DNA of 64,000 bases from Trichostrongylus colubriformis. Lineage: Eukaryota; Nematoda; Chromadorea; Rhabditida; Trichostrongylidae. Below, in pieces: positions 23,647 to 35,649 of this stretch. Below the pieces are notes generated by a model that was not told the DNA's origin, did no database searches, and saw only the letters and a list, made by a program, of their open reading frames with translations. The DNA lies in NCBI GenBank assembly GCA_963978905.1, contig OZ022256.1, forward strand, positions 48,346,001 to 48,410,000, read 5' to 3'. The position numbers and the translations under genes were made by a program. Each line of letters begins with the position of its first letter. Position 1 is the first letter of the stretch.

Positions 23647-26600
23647 TCAGCGGCACTGTATTGCCTTCGCAAGTAATAATATTTTCTAAATGATCAGTTA
23701 TGTGTACTAAAATGACTTAAGTTTCTAAATTTCAGGAGTTCAAAAAGCAGACAAAAGCTCTGCTTTCAGAAAACTGCTGCAATGACTCTAAAATTGTGCA
23801 TTTTGATTGGAAGCTGAACCTATAATCACTGACCTCATAGAGTAGGTCGCTGTAACTCAACACCTCATCTGTGCTCGACTTCAAACGAATACGAATGGTC
23901 TTGCCATTGAGACCAACAGTAACAGTATCCGTTCCAACATCGGCAATTAGCCACAGCTGGAAATGATACGTTCATGTTCAGTCCATCTTTGAAGCCTTAC
24001 TCGAAGACAACGAATCTAGACAAGAACTGCAGGGTTTAAAAACAAGAACTGCAGAGTTTAAAAAAAACTGAATAAATGTAACCAACCCGGGTGAACGCAG
24101 ATATGACCGAAAATGTGTAAAAGAAAACTTACAGAAACTTCAGCATCTTTGACAGTACTGATATTGGAAACCGTTGCTTGTTTTCCACTGGGCAATCGCT
24201 CTAGCCGTAACGGTGTCCCTGAAAACCAAAATTTTAGCAAAAAATCAACCAAACAATCATGGTTTATAGTATACCCATTACTCTACAGAAGTGTGATCAC
24301 AGCATTTAAAGGCCTTCGGTACAACGAGCATACCTGCACCTAGAAACAGCCGACAAATATAAAAGTCACACCTGTAACCTCCTCAATTTTATCCTTGTGC
24401 GATGTAACAACAGACGCTAGTTGGCTGCTCCTTGGCTCCACCACGCAATAAACCACAGCAGGATCCGTGGACACTAATTTAGCCTTAACCACTTGATATA
24501 AATAAAAGAATAAAACCGTATTCGGTTCTTTGTACGACTTCAAACGCATCAAGATCGGAACGAAATACTCACCGCTTTTCTGAGTTTCTGAACGCGATTT
24601 GTAATCTCTCTAGCAAGTCCTTCTTCAACCAAGGATGAATCTTCTGATACATCGAGCATCACGATAGTCTATGAAACGATTCATAAGAGGTGAATGCACA
24701 AGATGGGAATCAGAACACAATTAGAACCGCAGTCATGCTATAAAGCACCCACCGGAGAAGATAAATCAAAAGGAATTGGATAACTACCTTCCCATCCGAA
24801 TGTGTTTCGTAGCCATGATCACTCGTGCCACTTTGAGCACTCGTATAGCTAACGCTAACTTCCTCTGATGAGAGTTCGTGACCGCATACAGTCAGCTTTC
24901 CTAAGAGATTCGACATTGATCCACGCTATCGGATCATATAAAGAAGGTGCCAGCAGAAGTTCGCGTAGGTCTCCGCAAGCCACAAAAGCATGGGTAACTA
25001 CTCCATGTTCATTGATTTTTTGGGTTTATGATTAATCAATCCACTTACCTTCAGCGAGGAACTGCTCCAATTCGCTTTCAGTGACCTGAGTTTTGAGGTA
25101 GTCCACGACTTTCTTCTGATCGCCCTTTAGCCGCACTCCAAGTATTTTAAAGTTTGGATCTGCCTGAAGCAATTTCATAATAATCTGTGACAGAAAACAC
25201 ACCGGCTAAATTCATATTTACCTCGAAATGAAAAAAAGCGTACCTTAAGGGTGATACCGTATTTTCGTTTGTCCTGGGAGACGGTCAACTGGCGTATATT
25301 CACCTCTGACAAGATGTAGTGCTCCAAACTCTTTAGATCTTCCAAAAACTGACCATCGCGATTCACGACAATCATCTCTTTCAAGGGATACTGCAATTGC
25401 TAGTAATATTACTTACGCACTCAATCATCTGTCCATCAGTTGCAATTGAGAAGGAGCACCATCACAAAAAAAAATCCAAAACTCGACTGCTAGCGAACCT
25501 TGACGGGTATAGCTTTACGTTCTCGTAGCACTCTCACTAAATCGATGCAATCACGCATTGCCTGCACCCTTCTCTCAACCGCTGTGTCAATCAGGCTGTC
25601 ATCAGAAGTTGGCAATAAGGTATAGTGCACTGACTCCTCAGAAGCACCCGTCACCTGTAACGTTACATGTGCTCCGATTTGACAATCAATGAGATCTGTT
25701 TTGAGCGTACTTTGCGCAAATTCTTCCAAACATAGTCACAGAAGAATGGCGTAAATGGTGCCATAAGTCGAACAATGAGAACGAGAACACGTCCAAGGGC
25801 GGAAAGCGCATGTGTTTGATCATCTGCTCCAAAATCGCCCTGAAATTTGTATAATAAAAGAAAGTTCCTTCACCAGAAAATCAGAAACCTCTCAACTGGC
25901 CTTTATTCTCTTTCTGTTCAAACGGATATAACAGTTAGTCAGCGTATCAAAGAACCTTGTGAGGGGAGTCACCACAGCATACAGCCGATATCTGCAAGAT
26001 ATACCAATGAGCAGAAATTGTGAGAGCAATCTGAGCAGAAATTGTGGGAGCAATCGTAGTGCAACACGAGTTCCTAAGAGAGCTCCTGGATTCAAGTGAA
26101 ATTCAAAAACTTACTCAGCCATTTCCTTTCGGACAAACTGCACCAGGCTGTTGGTGAATGATTCAATCCATCTATCCATCACGTTTTCGCTCTTCACCTC
26201 TTTCATCGAAAATACCTTTCCAGTGTTCTAAACCAAGGAAGCTTGCCCAGTGAGGAAGTCTTTCAGATAATGGAGCGGTTTTAAAAACGGTTTTTTGCGT
26301 CATACGGGGTACATACTTGATACATATAACTACCCTCCATTCTTTCTAAGCAGCCCTACAAATGCCAAAAAAGCGAAGAAAAAATTCTGAAAATGGCACT
26401 TTACGCATTCATTATGTCGCGTACTACTTGCAGCGCTGCCTATGTGGAAATTTAGAGGTGCTCTTCAATTTCACGTGGAAAAGAAAGCAAATTTCATGAG
26501 AAAACAAAGTCTTGCCATTGGCCAAAAGTGAAGTTTTATAAGCGATACCCTAGGCGAGGATTTAGTAGCGACCGGATGGTGTGATGGATGAAGCGATGGA

Positions 26601-29600
26601 CTCTCATTCGAGCGGAAGGCATGGGGGTTTGTGGTTCGGATACCGACAGTGGCCACACTCTTTAATTTTTTGTTCTCACTTTTTCATCCTCATATTTGTC
26701 TATGTATGCGAAATGACTAATGAATTTCGCTATCAGCATGCCACATTGATCTTAATTACGAGTTTTCAGCGAATTTCGCGATTCGACTTTCTTGGACACG
26801 CGGGGGCCCGTAACGCTGGAAATTAGCGTTTTCTAGCTGAATGACTACTGGTGTTCTGGGTGTCAAAGTACCCCTTGGGACACATTTCAAGCCAAATCCA
26901 AATTGACCCTAACATCGAGACAGTATGTTTAGCGACTTCAAACTCCCTATTTGCAGAGCAGAAGACAGTTTTCAAGAACCGACCCATTTCCTGGAGGATC
27001 TCCCTTGTAAGAAAGTTTCCTACATGAGCGAATCCGCCAATACAGCCACGTTAATAAGACTATCCTTGAGAAATAGGAATCAACGACTCAGACGCGTAGA
27101 ACGAAAACAACGGGAGATTCAGACGTATAGAACCAAAACAACGGGAGATTTCTCAGGAATTGAGTAAACTTCAGCAAACTTGTTACGTTATTACATGTTA
27201 TTTTGATTCAAACCTATGTCTCTAGAAGTCAAATTAGATCATTCTCCATGTGAGATACTTTGTCATGAAAGAACAACTAAGTTTCTGCAAACCTACGTGT
27301 TCGTAGAGCTGAACGTTCTGCACGAAGAACCTATAGGCATTGAACCATGGCAAGAAAACATCCTTCAGCAAATCTCGTACTCCCTCTTCCCTGCAATCAG
27401 TGACGTGTAAGTAAATAACCGATCACTATTCTCATCGACATAACCACTGAAGAAACCGCACGAAACTGTTAATGAACCTGAATCGGAGATTCTCTCCCCG
27501 CACCACAGGAGAATTGATAAGGTATAGACGAAGCGCATCGGCGCCATACTTGTGGACCACTTCTACAGGATCTGGATAATTCTTCTTACGCTTGGACATC
27601 TTGTTACCATCGGAAGCAAGCACAAGGCCGTTACAAATGAGATTCTGGAATACTCAATCCTATACGCGCCTTCAACAACTTGATATAGAAAGAAAACCTT
27701 GAATGGTGGTTTGTTGAAGAGCGCTGTTGATAACACCAAGAGAGTGTAGAACCAGCCTCGAGTCTGATCAATTCCTTCAGCAATAAAGTCAGCAGGAAAG
27801 TTATCTTCAAAGGTTTTCTTGTTTTCGAACGGATAATGATTCTGGGCATACGGCATTGAGCCAGATTCGAACCAACAGTCGAAGACCTTCAAAAAGGACG
27901 AGTGAAATAACATATGAACAACGAAATATATTCTTCTCAATTATGGCCAGTCCTTTTGAATGCTCGAGAAAATAGCGAAAGTAGCGTGAATTTACCTCGC
28001 TGACTCGTTTAAGCACTCCGCGGCCGGTCTTGGAAGGAATGGTTAAGTGGTCGACGCTAAATCATAAAATAAGAAAAAATAAAATGTACTGGTGAACAAA
28101 CTGTACCTACCTTTCTCTGTGGATATCGGTAATCTTGGTGCCAGTGAGGCGCTCGAGTTCGGCAATACTTGACGGACAAACAACTTCTTCCAAATCATCG
28201 CTGACCCACAGATTAATTGGTGTTCCCCAGAAACGATTACGGGATACTGCCCAGTCTCGTGCATCTCGTAACCAGTTCGCAAATCGCTTCTCTTTCACAA
28301 AATTTGGAACCCTAAATAAAACCTCATACAGAATGGAACGCTTCGAAACACCTCACACGACGGAAAAGCAAGGTTGACGTGCCCCAACGTTCTGTATTAC
28401 CGATAATATCCCGATCACTGCGTACATCATGAAAAGCACCTCACCAGTAAGTCTGCTCATTATTTGCAAGAAGTTTTGGCACAATTTGTTCGACACGAAT
28501 AAACCATGATGGAACAGCTTTATATAATAGTGGAGTGTCCGAACGCCAGCAGAAAGGATAAGAGTGCTTCACCTGTAAAGCACAGCTTTCGCATGATGAG
28601 AAGCACCACATCCAAGAAAATAAGTAAGACAGTACCTCTCCCTGTTTGATAAGATTCCCGCTTTCCTTCAGTCGCTTGCAAATCGGCTTATCAGCATCCT
28701 TCACATACATTCCTGCGAAATCGCTTACTTCCTCAGTGAACCTTAATTTGAGATATTACTATGAGAAACGACGCGAAATTTGCAGTGGTAATCATCATAC
28801 CTGCCACTTTCATCCACAGGGCATATGATCTTCATGTCCTTTGTGATTATTCCATTTTCAAGACAGTTCTGGTAGTCAATCTGAAGTTACCGAGTGTTGA
28901 TGAAAATAACGTATTCAGTATTCAAAATCCTGGAAAACAAAAAAAAATAAAAAAGTGCACTTTATATAACTCAAGTGTTATTAAATAAATGAAGATAAAG
29001 ACATTTATTTGAGTAGGATGACTAACCTCTCCAAAATATGGAGCCTGATGTACAATACCAGTACCCTGTTCAGTTGTGACGAACGTGTTGCAAGTGACAC
29101 GGAATGCATTCATTTCCGTTTTCATGTAAGTGAAATACGGAAACAATGGTGCATATGTTTTTCCCTCGAAAGAGCGACCTTTGACCTGCACAGAACCAAC
29201 TTTTAGAGAGTGTTAACCTACAACGACGACAAAAATCTCACCTTTTCCAAAACTTGTAAGCTATCGTTTTTCAGTTCAAACAATCGCTCCTCCAATACAA
29301 CGTATTCCAGACCATTTGATGGATCTGAGTAATAAATGAGAAAACACCAAATAAATAAAATATTTTCGAGTGACCAAAATGCATACAAAATGAAATTCAA
29401 GAAATGGAAAATAGTGGGAACTATTCGGCTATTACAACCCCAGTGGGGGTCAATTGGGGCAAAAAAATTTTTTTGCTAAAACTTTGCCTACAGGGGTAAT
29501 TGAGGCCCCTGATCACGAATATCACATTGGTTTTCAGCGTTGGCGCAATTTTGCACCAATTTGGCGCAACTATTGCACTGCTGCTAACACTCTTCACTGG

Positions 29601-32256
29601 CATAGTTGCGCCATTTTGGTGCAAAATGGCGCCAACGCTGAAAACCAATGTGATATTCGTGATCAGGGCACCAAATAACCCCTATAACCAAGTTTCTACC
29701 AAATTTGGTGAGAATGGCCATGGTGCAATAGTTGCGCCATTTTGGTGCAAAATGGCGCCAACGTTAAAAATTAATGTGATATTCGTGATCAGCCTCAATT
29801 ACCCCTGTGGGCAAAGTTTTAGCAAAAAAATTTTTTTTGCCTTAATCGACCCCACTGGGGTCGTAATAGCCGAATAGTTCCAAATAGTGTTGCTGAATAC
29901 CTTTAGCAATAACATAGTCCAAATCTGGATGAACACAAAGAGCTAAGTTACTGGGTAACGTCCACGGAGTCGTAGTCCACGCCACCATCATGCGGTTTGG
30001 ATTCTCATCGAGGCGAAAACCGATACATACTAGAAATAAAGCTAATACTGCTCGACATAGTACCTCCAGCAGCGTAAAGCGTAATAGCATTCGAAATCGT
30101 AAAGCTAACATCTCCCGTACTTATCATGAGCTTTGATATAAGACGTTACCGACTCTAAGCTACCATTTGCATGATAGCGATAATACCCCGCCTCTGTAAT
30201 GCACTAGTACATTACGATGTGGATTTTATGTGAACATTATGACGTATCGACGAGCGATAGTAGCAACCACTATCGCCATAACGCGTGAGAAACGCGTGCC
30301 CTTTGCATTAAATTTGATAAATAGCACGGAGCAACAAATACACCGGAATTGGAGAATAAACGCTCGGACGAAAGTACCTGCCGGCAATACGACGCCGTGT
30401 CAGCTCATGCGTCGCGGCGTCTGCGAGGTATAGCAATGTTCTAAATAGCAAATTGCACAACAATTGAACTCACCAGCAGGATCTACAACATCCTTATAAT
30501 TTTGTCCAGCTTCAAAATTCGAAAGCGGTGTGTTACAGGACGTCGAAAATGGCATAACCTTGAAATAAAGGAACCTTCTGAAGCAGGCGCATTAGGAAGC
30601 GCATTTATGTGTTTGCAGCAATATACCTTGACTCCTCTGTAGACAAGGCCCTTCTTGACGAGTTCACTGAACGCCCACCAAACACTTTCCATAAACCAGG
30701 GGTACAGGGTCTTGTAATCGTTGCGGAAATCGATCCAGCGACCCATACGTGTTACTGTTTCTTCCCATTCCTGCGATGAAATAGATTTGGAGTAAATTAA
30801 TCAGTTTGTTATGAGGAACAGTTGCACAACTATAAGTTAACGTTATTTTTAGCGATGATCACTTCATTATTGGGGTGAGCTACCCATTCCAGTCCCACTC
30901 AGAGTCGTGGTGTCATGTGAATGAGGGTCTACATAATGAGTTGTGTGGGCCATCCGATCTACAAGTCATTGCTTTTATCCTCTAATACGACTGGCACCAG
31001 CTCACCTACCCCGCATGGAGGGCTTGGCTGACCTGTGCGGCCATTGCTCCCGCACCATACGAGTGACTGCGCCAAAACGGCCACTTTAGGCTGCGTTCAT
31101 ACTTTGCGTAACCTACGCCGGCACCGGCCGCGACGGCGTCAATCTGATAACGCGCCCCGTTTGTAAAACTTCGACCCAGCCACACTACGGTATGATGATA
31201 GTGGTGAGCGCCATGAATTCGAACTCAAATCTTAGCATAGTTTGGTACTAAGCCAAGATCGGATTCGAATTCGCGGCTCTCGCCATGATCACCATACTGT
31301 AATGTGGCTGGGTCGAGCGTTTTACAAACGGAGCCGTTATCAGATAACGCTGTCGTCGGCGGCAAGCAAATGACCTTGACGCTGTCGACCCAGTTGCCGG
31401 CGTCGGTTGCACAAAGTTTGAACGCAGCCTTACCCTTTCCGCCCTCGTTGAATAGGCATACCATAGATTATGAAATGCTAACAAAACAACAGGCAAAATC
31501 CTTCGTGTCAAAATGTAGCAGAGGGAAAGATGACGGTAAGTGGAAGAAGGAACGATAAATATAAAAAAACGTACGTTGGCATATCTCATAACGATGCCTC
31601 TGCATTCTGCATTATATTTGTCTATTCCCATGGCATAAATGTCACTAGGACCTTTAATACCGAGTGTCTTGTCAACCTCATATTCCTGGAGGAAAAAAGT
31701 GATGTGAGTAGTATTATGAGCACTAAGTACTATTTCTGAATACAATTTTAACACCCGAAGAAACTTCTTACCACCGGGAGACCGTGCGTGTCCCATCCAA
31801 AGCGTCGCTCGACATAATAGCCGTTCTGGTGAGCCCACCTTGTTACTACATCCTAAGAAAACTACAATTTGATACTTCGAAAAATATCCATGAGGCAAAT
31901 ACCTTTTTCAACAACAAACCTTGATAGTGCCAGCCAAGATATGGCCATAGTGAGGCAGACCAGTAGCAAATGGTGGACCATCATAGAATGTATAACGTGG
32001 TCTATCTTTAGCCAGACTACAACATAAAAACTAAGTACACTGAAAGCTAGACACGAAAGGGCGATTCAAACACTTTCGGATGAAAGTCTTCCCCCAAAAT
32101 GAACTCCATGGTGAGCTCTAAATGAGTGCGCAATTTTGAAAATACTACTCACGTTAGAGACTTTTCGAAAACACCGTTTTCATTCCATGTTTTCAACGTA
32201 TTTTCTTCCTCCTTGGGGAAATTTATGGTGTCTGGAATAGTGTCCAGGGCACTCAT
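23647..32256 (-). CDS. iars-1: cytoplasmic isoleucine--tRNA ligase (29 exons)
   Basis: This class I aminoacyl-tRNA synthetase charges tRNA-Ile with isoleucine and hydrolyses mischarged Val-tRNA. Exons (high to low): 32256-32153, 32016-31920, 31852-31772, 31685-31575, 30770-30627, 30558-30474, 30029-29901, 29324-29242, 29185-29027, 28880-28801, 28741-28636, 28572-28445, 28311-28111, 28056-27996, 27886-27698, 27644-27478, 27390-27297, 26227-26115, 25991-25901, 25839-25711, 25654-25499, 25390-25244, 25163-25049, 24900-24788, 24668-24573, 24483-24372, 24218-24133, 23956-23834, 23685-23647. These join in one open frame of about 1,112 residues, near the usual eukaryotic size. Visible motifs: [12 protein letters not shown] with the HIGH-type signature HYGH at 57-60; editing-domain [11 protein letters not shown] (about 225-235) and GTGIVHQAP (319-327); and KMSKR at 601-605. 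The start lies nine bases after a TTTCAG acceptor. Exon 19 needs a GC donor. The last, 13-codon exon is the least certain. MITEs occupy introns 4 and 7. Confidence 0.95.
26560..26660 (+). repeat. tRNA-like (SINE head or tRNA pseudogene) in iars-1 intron 17
   Basis: The stretch reads GGTGTGATGGATGAAGCGAT, a weak A-box-like match. About 50 bases later comes GTGGTTCGGATACC, which fits the B box GGTTCGANTCC imperfectly. I cannot fold it into a convincing cloverleaf, so it is not called a working tRNA gene. It differs from the six-copy SINE family elsewhere in the window. Confidence 0.3.
29417..29881. mobile_element. hAT-type MITE, 465 bp, perfect 8-bp target duplication, in iars-1 intron 7
   Basis: Terminal inverted repeats GGAACTATTCGGCTATTAC / GTAATAGCCGAATAGTTCC extend inward for more than 30 bp. 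The flanking octamer AAATAGTG is identical at 29409-29416 and 29882-29889. Eight-base duplications are characteristic of hAT elements. Inside, a second inverted pair carries TGGCGCAA/TTGCGCCA blocks and CACATTGGTTTTCAGCG with its complement, giving a nested foldback. The right end sits only about 20 bp from the donor of exon 7 (29901), so the insertion displaced intron sequence without harming the splice site. The small open frames inside are non-coding. Confidence 0.8.
30870..31080 (-). repeat. tRNA-derived SINE-like element, copy 4 (iars-1 intron 4)
   Basis: On the minus strand the head GCGCAGTCACTCGTATGG is followed by GGTGCGGGAGCAATGG, the body GGTAGGTGAGCTGGTGCCAG and TCGTATTAGAGGATAAAAGC. 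This is the same order as copy 2. It lies next to the PIF-type MITE, so intron 4 holds two independent insertions. Confidence 0.5.
31089..31429. mobile_element. PIF/Harbinger-type MITE, 341 bp, TTA duplication, in iars-1 intron 4
   Basis: The termini are GGCTGCGTTCATACTTTGCG and TGCACAAAGTTTGAACGCAGCC, flanked by TTA at 31086-31088 and 31430-31432. Inner inverted segments include CCAGCCACACTACGGTATGA against its complement near 31290. Relatives lie at 39597-39957 and 52073-52495, and elements with similar GGCYGCGTT tips but other interiors are at 45734-46399 and 60681-60852. The three-base TWA duplication and the G/C-rich tips fit PIF/Harbinger. A 216-residue open frame running through it into an iars-1 exon is accidental. 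Confidence 0.75.
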
Positions 32257-32272
32257 CTTTATTACCTGAAAC
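32257..32272 (-). promoter_or_regulatory. probable trans-splice acceptor of iars-1
   Basis: On the minus strand TTGTTTCAG ends at 32266, and the initiator ATG follows after nine bases (GTAATAAAG). No coding exon is visible upstream. A strong TTTCAG this close to a start codon is typical of spliced-leader addition in nematodes, although a 5'-UTR intron is not excluded. Confidence 0.55.
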
Positions 32273-32966
32273 AACAACGATAAACTTCAGCTAAAATTAA
32301 ACCTAACCTAGACTTAAGTAATTAACTTCAACTAAAATTATCGATAAAACAGTAGCCAGACATGAACATGGCTTCAACAAGATATGTCTGAAAGGAGAAG
32401 GTAGACAAAACTGATTCGAGCACCGTGCACAATGAAAATGGTCTACCGGCGAATGATCAGAACATTGCACAAAGATGATGCAATATATTACGTTAGCCTG
32501 ATGTGACATATATTACGACCAAAAAGGTGATACATGACACATTTTCAAACCAAGACAATTTTTGTAGGCCAAACGAGCCTGCACCGAAAAATGGAGAAAG
32601 CTCCTAACAAGTTTGGGATCAGCGCGTCGCTAGCTCCACAAATCAACGCCGAATACGTAATACATCGCTATTACATTTGAGCTTGAACTTACTGTAAGCA
32701 GTATTGTCCCAATTGAAAGCTTCCGGTGTAAAACGCTGTGAATGCTGAATGACGATGATGCTCCTTCGAGCTAATAACACTACTTCATGCGTCAATCAAG
32801 GAAGCAGGTGTGAACCACACACGCTACGTGGTATTTCGACATATGTTGGGTGAATTTGGCCAACGATGCGGTTTTTTCTGCAATTTTGCTGGTGACTGGT
32901 AGTTCCTTCTCCGCTTCCTTTTCTCAAGATGTTTATATCGGTTTTTGCTAACTGGGGGCGCTCATA
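32273..32966. other. upstream region of iars-1, no gene seen
   Basis: This presumably holds the iars-1 promoter (outron). I see no recognisable core element, no repeat matching the families listed here, and no coding exon. Confidence 0.35.
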
Positions 32967-33209
32967 GGGTCAAATAAAGTTGGGGGGGGGGAGGAGGAGA
33001 CGCAACTTTGCGTCGACGTTTCACCCACGTCAAAGCTTCTTTCCCTCCCTAGGCTTGGGCTAAAGCAGATGAGACCTAGGCTTTGACATATGCTTTTTTA
33101 TGTGGAAGGAGGAGATATCAGTTCTAGCCCAAGCCTAGGGAGGGAAAGGAGTTTCGACGTCGACGCAAAGTTGCGTCTCCCCCCCCCCCCCCCCGACTTT
33201 ATTTGACCC
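32967..33209. repeat. foldback element B, copy 1, with long G and C tracts
   Basis: GGGTCAAATAAAG opens the element and CTTTATTTGACCC closes it. Next to the ends are a G run (from about 32982) and a C run (to about 33194). The arms continue with ACGCAACTTTGCGTCGACGT and its complement, and with TAGGCTTGGGCTA on either side of a short centre. A second copy lies at 58841-59063. Such G/C homopolymers could form quadruplexes and are prone to sequencing error. Confidence 0.75.
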
Positions 33210-34177
33210 TGCCATGTACCATTGGGGTCGCACTCAAAAAAAACTTAGTGTGTAGGAAGTTTTTGCTTTCGGAGAGTGTAGAAAGGAGCTCCGGGGAGTG
33301 TCCCTTGCCACAAAAGTATACCAAAGAATTTTTACGTTAAGAATTCGTACGTAACGAAAAAAAAAACTCAAAGGACAAAAAATCAGTCGACGAAATAAGT
33401 GTTGTATAGCTTCATCTACTGGTGGCGCCATTCCAAGGTGTAGTGCTAATAGTAGTGCGGTGCCGTTCCATACTTACTTTCATTAGCAGGTCCTGTTAGA
33501 ACATCCCACCTCATACTTCCAATTTCCTTTACAATGATGCGTGCTAGCTAATTCTTGGCCGTACGAAGAAGTGCATGTCAAGTGGGATGTTGGATTTGAA
33601 GCCGAGCAGAAGAAACACTTCACAAACGGGCGGTCAACAGTCGCAGGCATTTCAAAACAAAAACATTCTTATGACAATAGGACACGTTAATATTATTTGA
33701 AGATTTGTAAAGGAATTGATTCCCTCCTATAATTTTAAATGCGTTTTTGAGGGCGATCCCCATAGTACACGAACGCCCAACTAGGTTCCAAACTGGCACT
33801 CTTCCTATCATGCCACTTCGGACTCAGTTCCTGACTTCCTTTATTTAAAGATGTGTTACTTAGAATTTTCAGTCATTCGAATGTTAAAATCACAAGTGCT
33901 TGCGCTATTTGGTAGACGGCTACTCGCGAGTTCGAAGACATCAACTAAGTAAGTGATCAAGGATTTGAACACAAATTGCATTGTTCTTTTAAAGCTACGT
34001 CATAATAACTTACCTTGATGGTTTTTGTTTGATCTTTCCTTTTACTCACCAAAAAAGTGGACATCATCAAATAATTGTAATAAGTAAGTATATCTTGCAA
34101 AAAAAATCCGTCATGAAAACCGTATATATCACTGGCTAAGAGGCCCAAATCGAATTACTTCCAGTTTAATTTTTCCC
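33210..34177. other. no recognisable gene
   Basis: No exon chain or repeat family was recognised. A faint tRNA-like string (TTTGGTAGACGGC...CGAGTTCGAAGAC, about 33909-33945) lacks a foldable cloverleaf. Confidence 0.3.
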
Positions 34178-34370
34178 CGGGCCGAAGTGGTGTAGTGCCA
34201 GGTGGCGCGCGCTCCTACTTTCATGCTGTGGGGACCAAATTCCGCACTAACGCCCGCCCAAGCAATCACACCGTCGAGCCCTACGGGTTCGGTGATTGGT
34301 CTCAGACTCGTTTAGGAGAATAAGAGCAGTGACTCCTACATCGTGTGGCCTTTGCAATTTATGTATAGGC
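34178..34370 (+). repeat. tRNA-derived SINE-like element, copy 5 (plus orientation)
   Basis: The head CGAAGTGGTGTAGTGCCAGG TGGCGCGC is followed by GGGGACCAAATTCCGC (B-box-like). The body CGGTGATTGGTCTCAGACTC, AGGAGAATAAGAGC and ATGTATAGGCCAATCGCAAT follows in the same order as in the other copies. The 3' tail present in copies 1-3 is missing. Confidence 0.55.
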
Positions 34371-34394
34371 CAATCGCAATTACCTGCCACCACG

Positions 34395-34469
34395 AGTTCT
34401 GGAGCTTGGAGCTAAAACGCGCACTGTAGTGGAACTACAGTGCGTGTTTTAGCTCCAAGCTCCAGAACT
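34395..34469. repeat. near-perfect 36-bp inverted repeat (hairpin)
   Basis: The left arm 34395-34430 (AGTTCTGGAGCTTGGAGC onward) and the right arm 34434-34469 are complementary at 35 of 36 positions. Only GGA separates them. The single mismatch lies in the GCGCACTG/CAGTGCGT part. The hairpin is about 375 bp upstream of the HMG-box gene and directly follows a SINE copy. Confidence 0.85.
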
Positions 34470-34842
34470 ACATCCTCTATCTTCTTTCTCCGCCTCAATT
34501 TATTTAACCTATTTTTATGGTGAAATTCTTAGAGTTTTTGATTTTTTGCGGCATAAAAGCTCACACTTTATTTCAAATAGTTCGTGGCTCTACGGCTACA
34601 TGTTTTCAAGTGGTGGTTAACTAAAGTATAGGTTCATGGAAAACATGCGGCCATTCATCACTTGTGAACAGTGGCCTAATCTGTTACGTAACTGAATTAC
34701 AAATGCTTGTTTGTTTATTACTTACTAGCTGTTATGCGCTCCATCTACAAAGACATTGCAGGAAATAAAGGCCAGTGCAAGCAGACAAGCTATCATAATT
34801 ACGATGTCCTATTTACTTTATCGCATCATGAACGCCATTCAG

Positions 34843-35649
34843 AGAGAAGCAGTATAAATATCCTGTCACGGGAATGACCATGGGACCGTGTGCTATCTTC
34901 ATCAAAGAGCATTTCGCCAAACATACTCCGAAAGATTTGGTCGAAGGAAAAAACACTATGAAAGAAGCTGGTGCGGCATGGAAGTCCCTCGATGAAGCTT
35001 CAAGAAAGGTACTTTTAAGTTGCTCTCTTATTCCAAAAAGTTTTTTTTTCTTTTCAGAAATATGAGGAACTTTCTAAACGCTATCGTGAGGAGAAAATTA
35101 AGGAGTTCGAAGCTCTTTCAGACGAAGAGAAGAAGGAGATGATTGCTTCCTCACTGGAAGCGAAGGAGGAAAGAGTGAAAAGGAAAACTCGTAAAGAAAG
35201 GAAGGAGGTACGATTCTGGAATTCAATTTACGCCATTATAAACTTTCTGGTTTCTTCGTACCTATTTGCCAACGTTAAAAACTTCCTTTCTCTAGAACTG
35301 GGATAAGACTGGTCATCCAGAGAAACCGCCAACAGCTTACAATCTTTATGTGCAAGAGAGGTATAATAAAATGAAAGCGGAAGGTGAAGTAATTGTACCA
35401 GTTTCCAAAACTATGCACCGAGTGAGTTCAGAGTGGAAAGGAATGAGTGAAGCTGAAAGAGAAGTGGGTACTTAAATTCATAATATATACCGATTTCATG
35501 TTTCGACTTATCATGAGATTTTGCAGCCGTATGTCGAGAAAGCTTCAAGATTGCTTGATGAGTACAAAGTAAAGCTTGACGAATGGAAGTCAAAGACACA
35601 ACCTAATGACAGCCAAGAAACAAAAAAACCTTCTAAGCGAGCAAAGTAG
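34843..35649 (+). CDS. hmg-5: two-HMG-box protein, TFAM/HMG-5-like (mitochondrial DNA packaging)
   Basis: Exons are 34843-35008 (first in-frame ATG 34874), 35058-35207, 35296-35463 and 35527-35649 (TAG). Introns are 49-88 bp, except that the upstream limit is only an ATTCAG acceptor at 34842. From the ATG the product is 191 residues. Box 1 covers about residues 1-70 (GPCAIFIKEHF, AAWKSLDEASRKKYEEL). A highly basic linker follows (EERVKRKTRKERKE, about 81-94). Box 2 covers about 100-170 (KPPTAYNLYVQERYN, SSEWKGMSEAEREPYVEKA), and a short lysine-rich tail ends the protein. Two boxes joined by a basic linker match mitochondrial TFAM and nematode HMG-5, which bends and compacts DNA. The mitochondrial presequence is not visible; it may lie on an upstream exon, since the frame stays open through KQYKYPVTG to the acceptor. 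A nuclear HMGB-type protein is the alternative. Confidence 0.8.

Noticed and set aside
31248..31898. 216-codon minus-strand open frame
   Set aside because: It joins parts of two iars-1 exons through introns and a MITE. The spliced exons 3 and 4 explain the real coding part.
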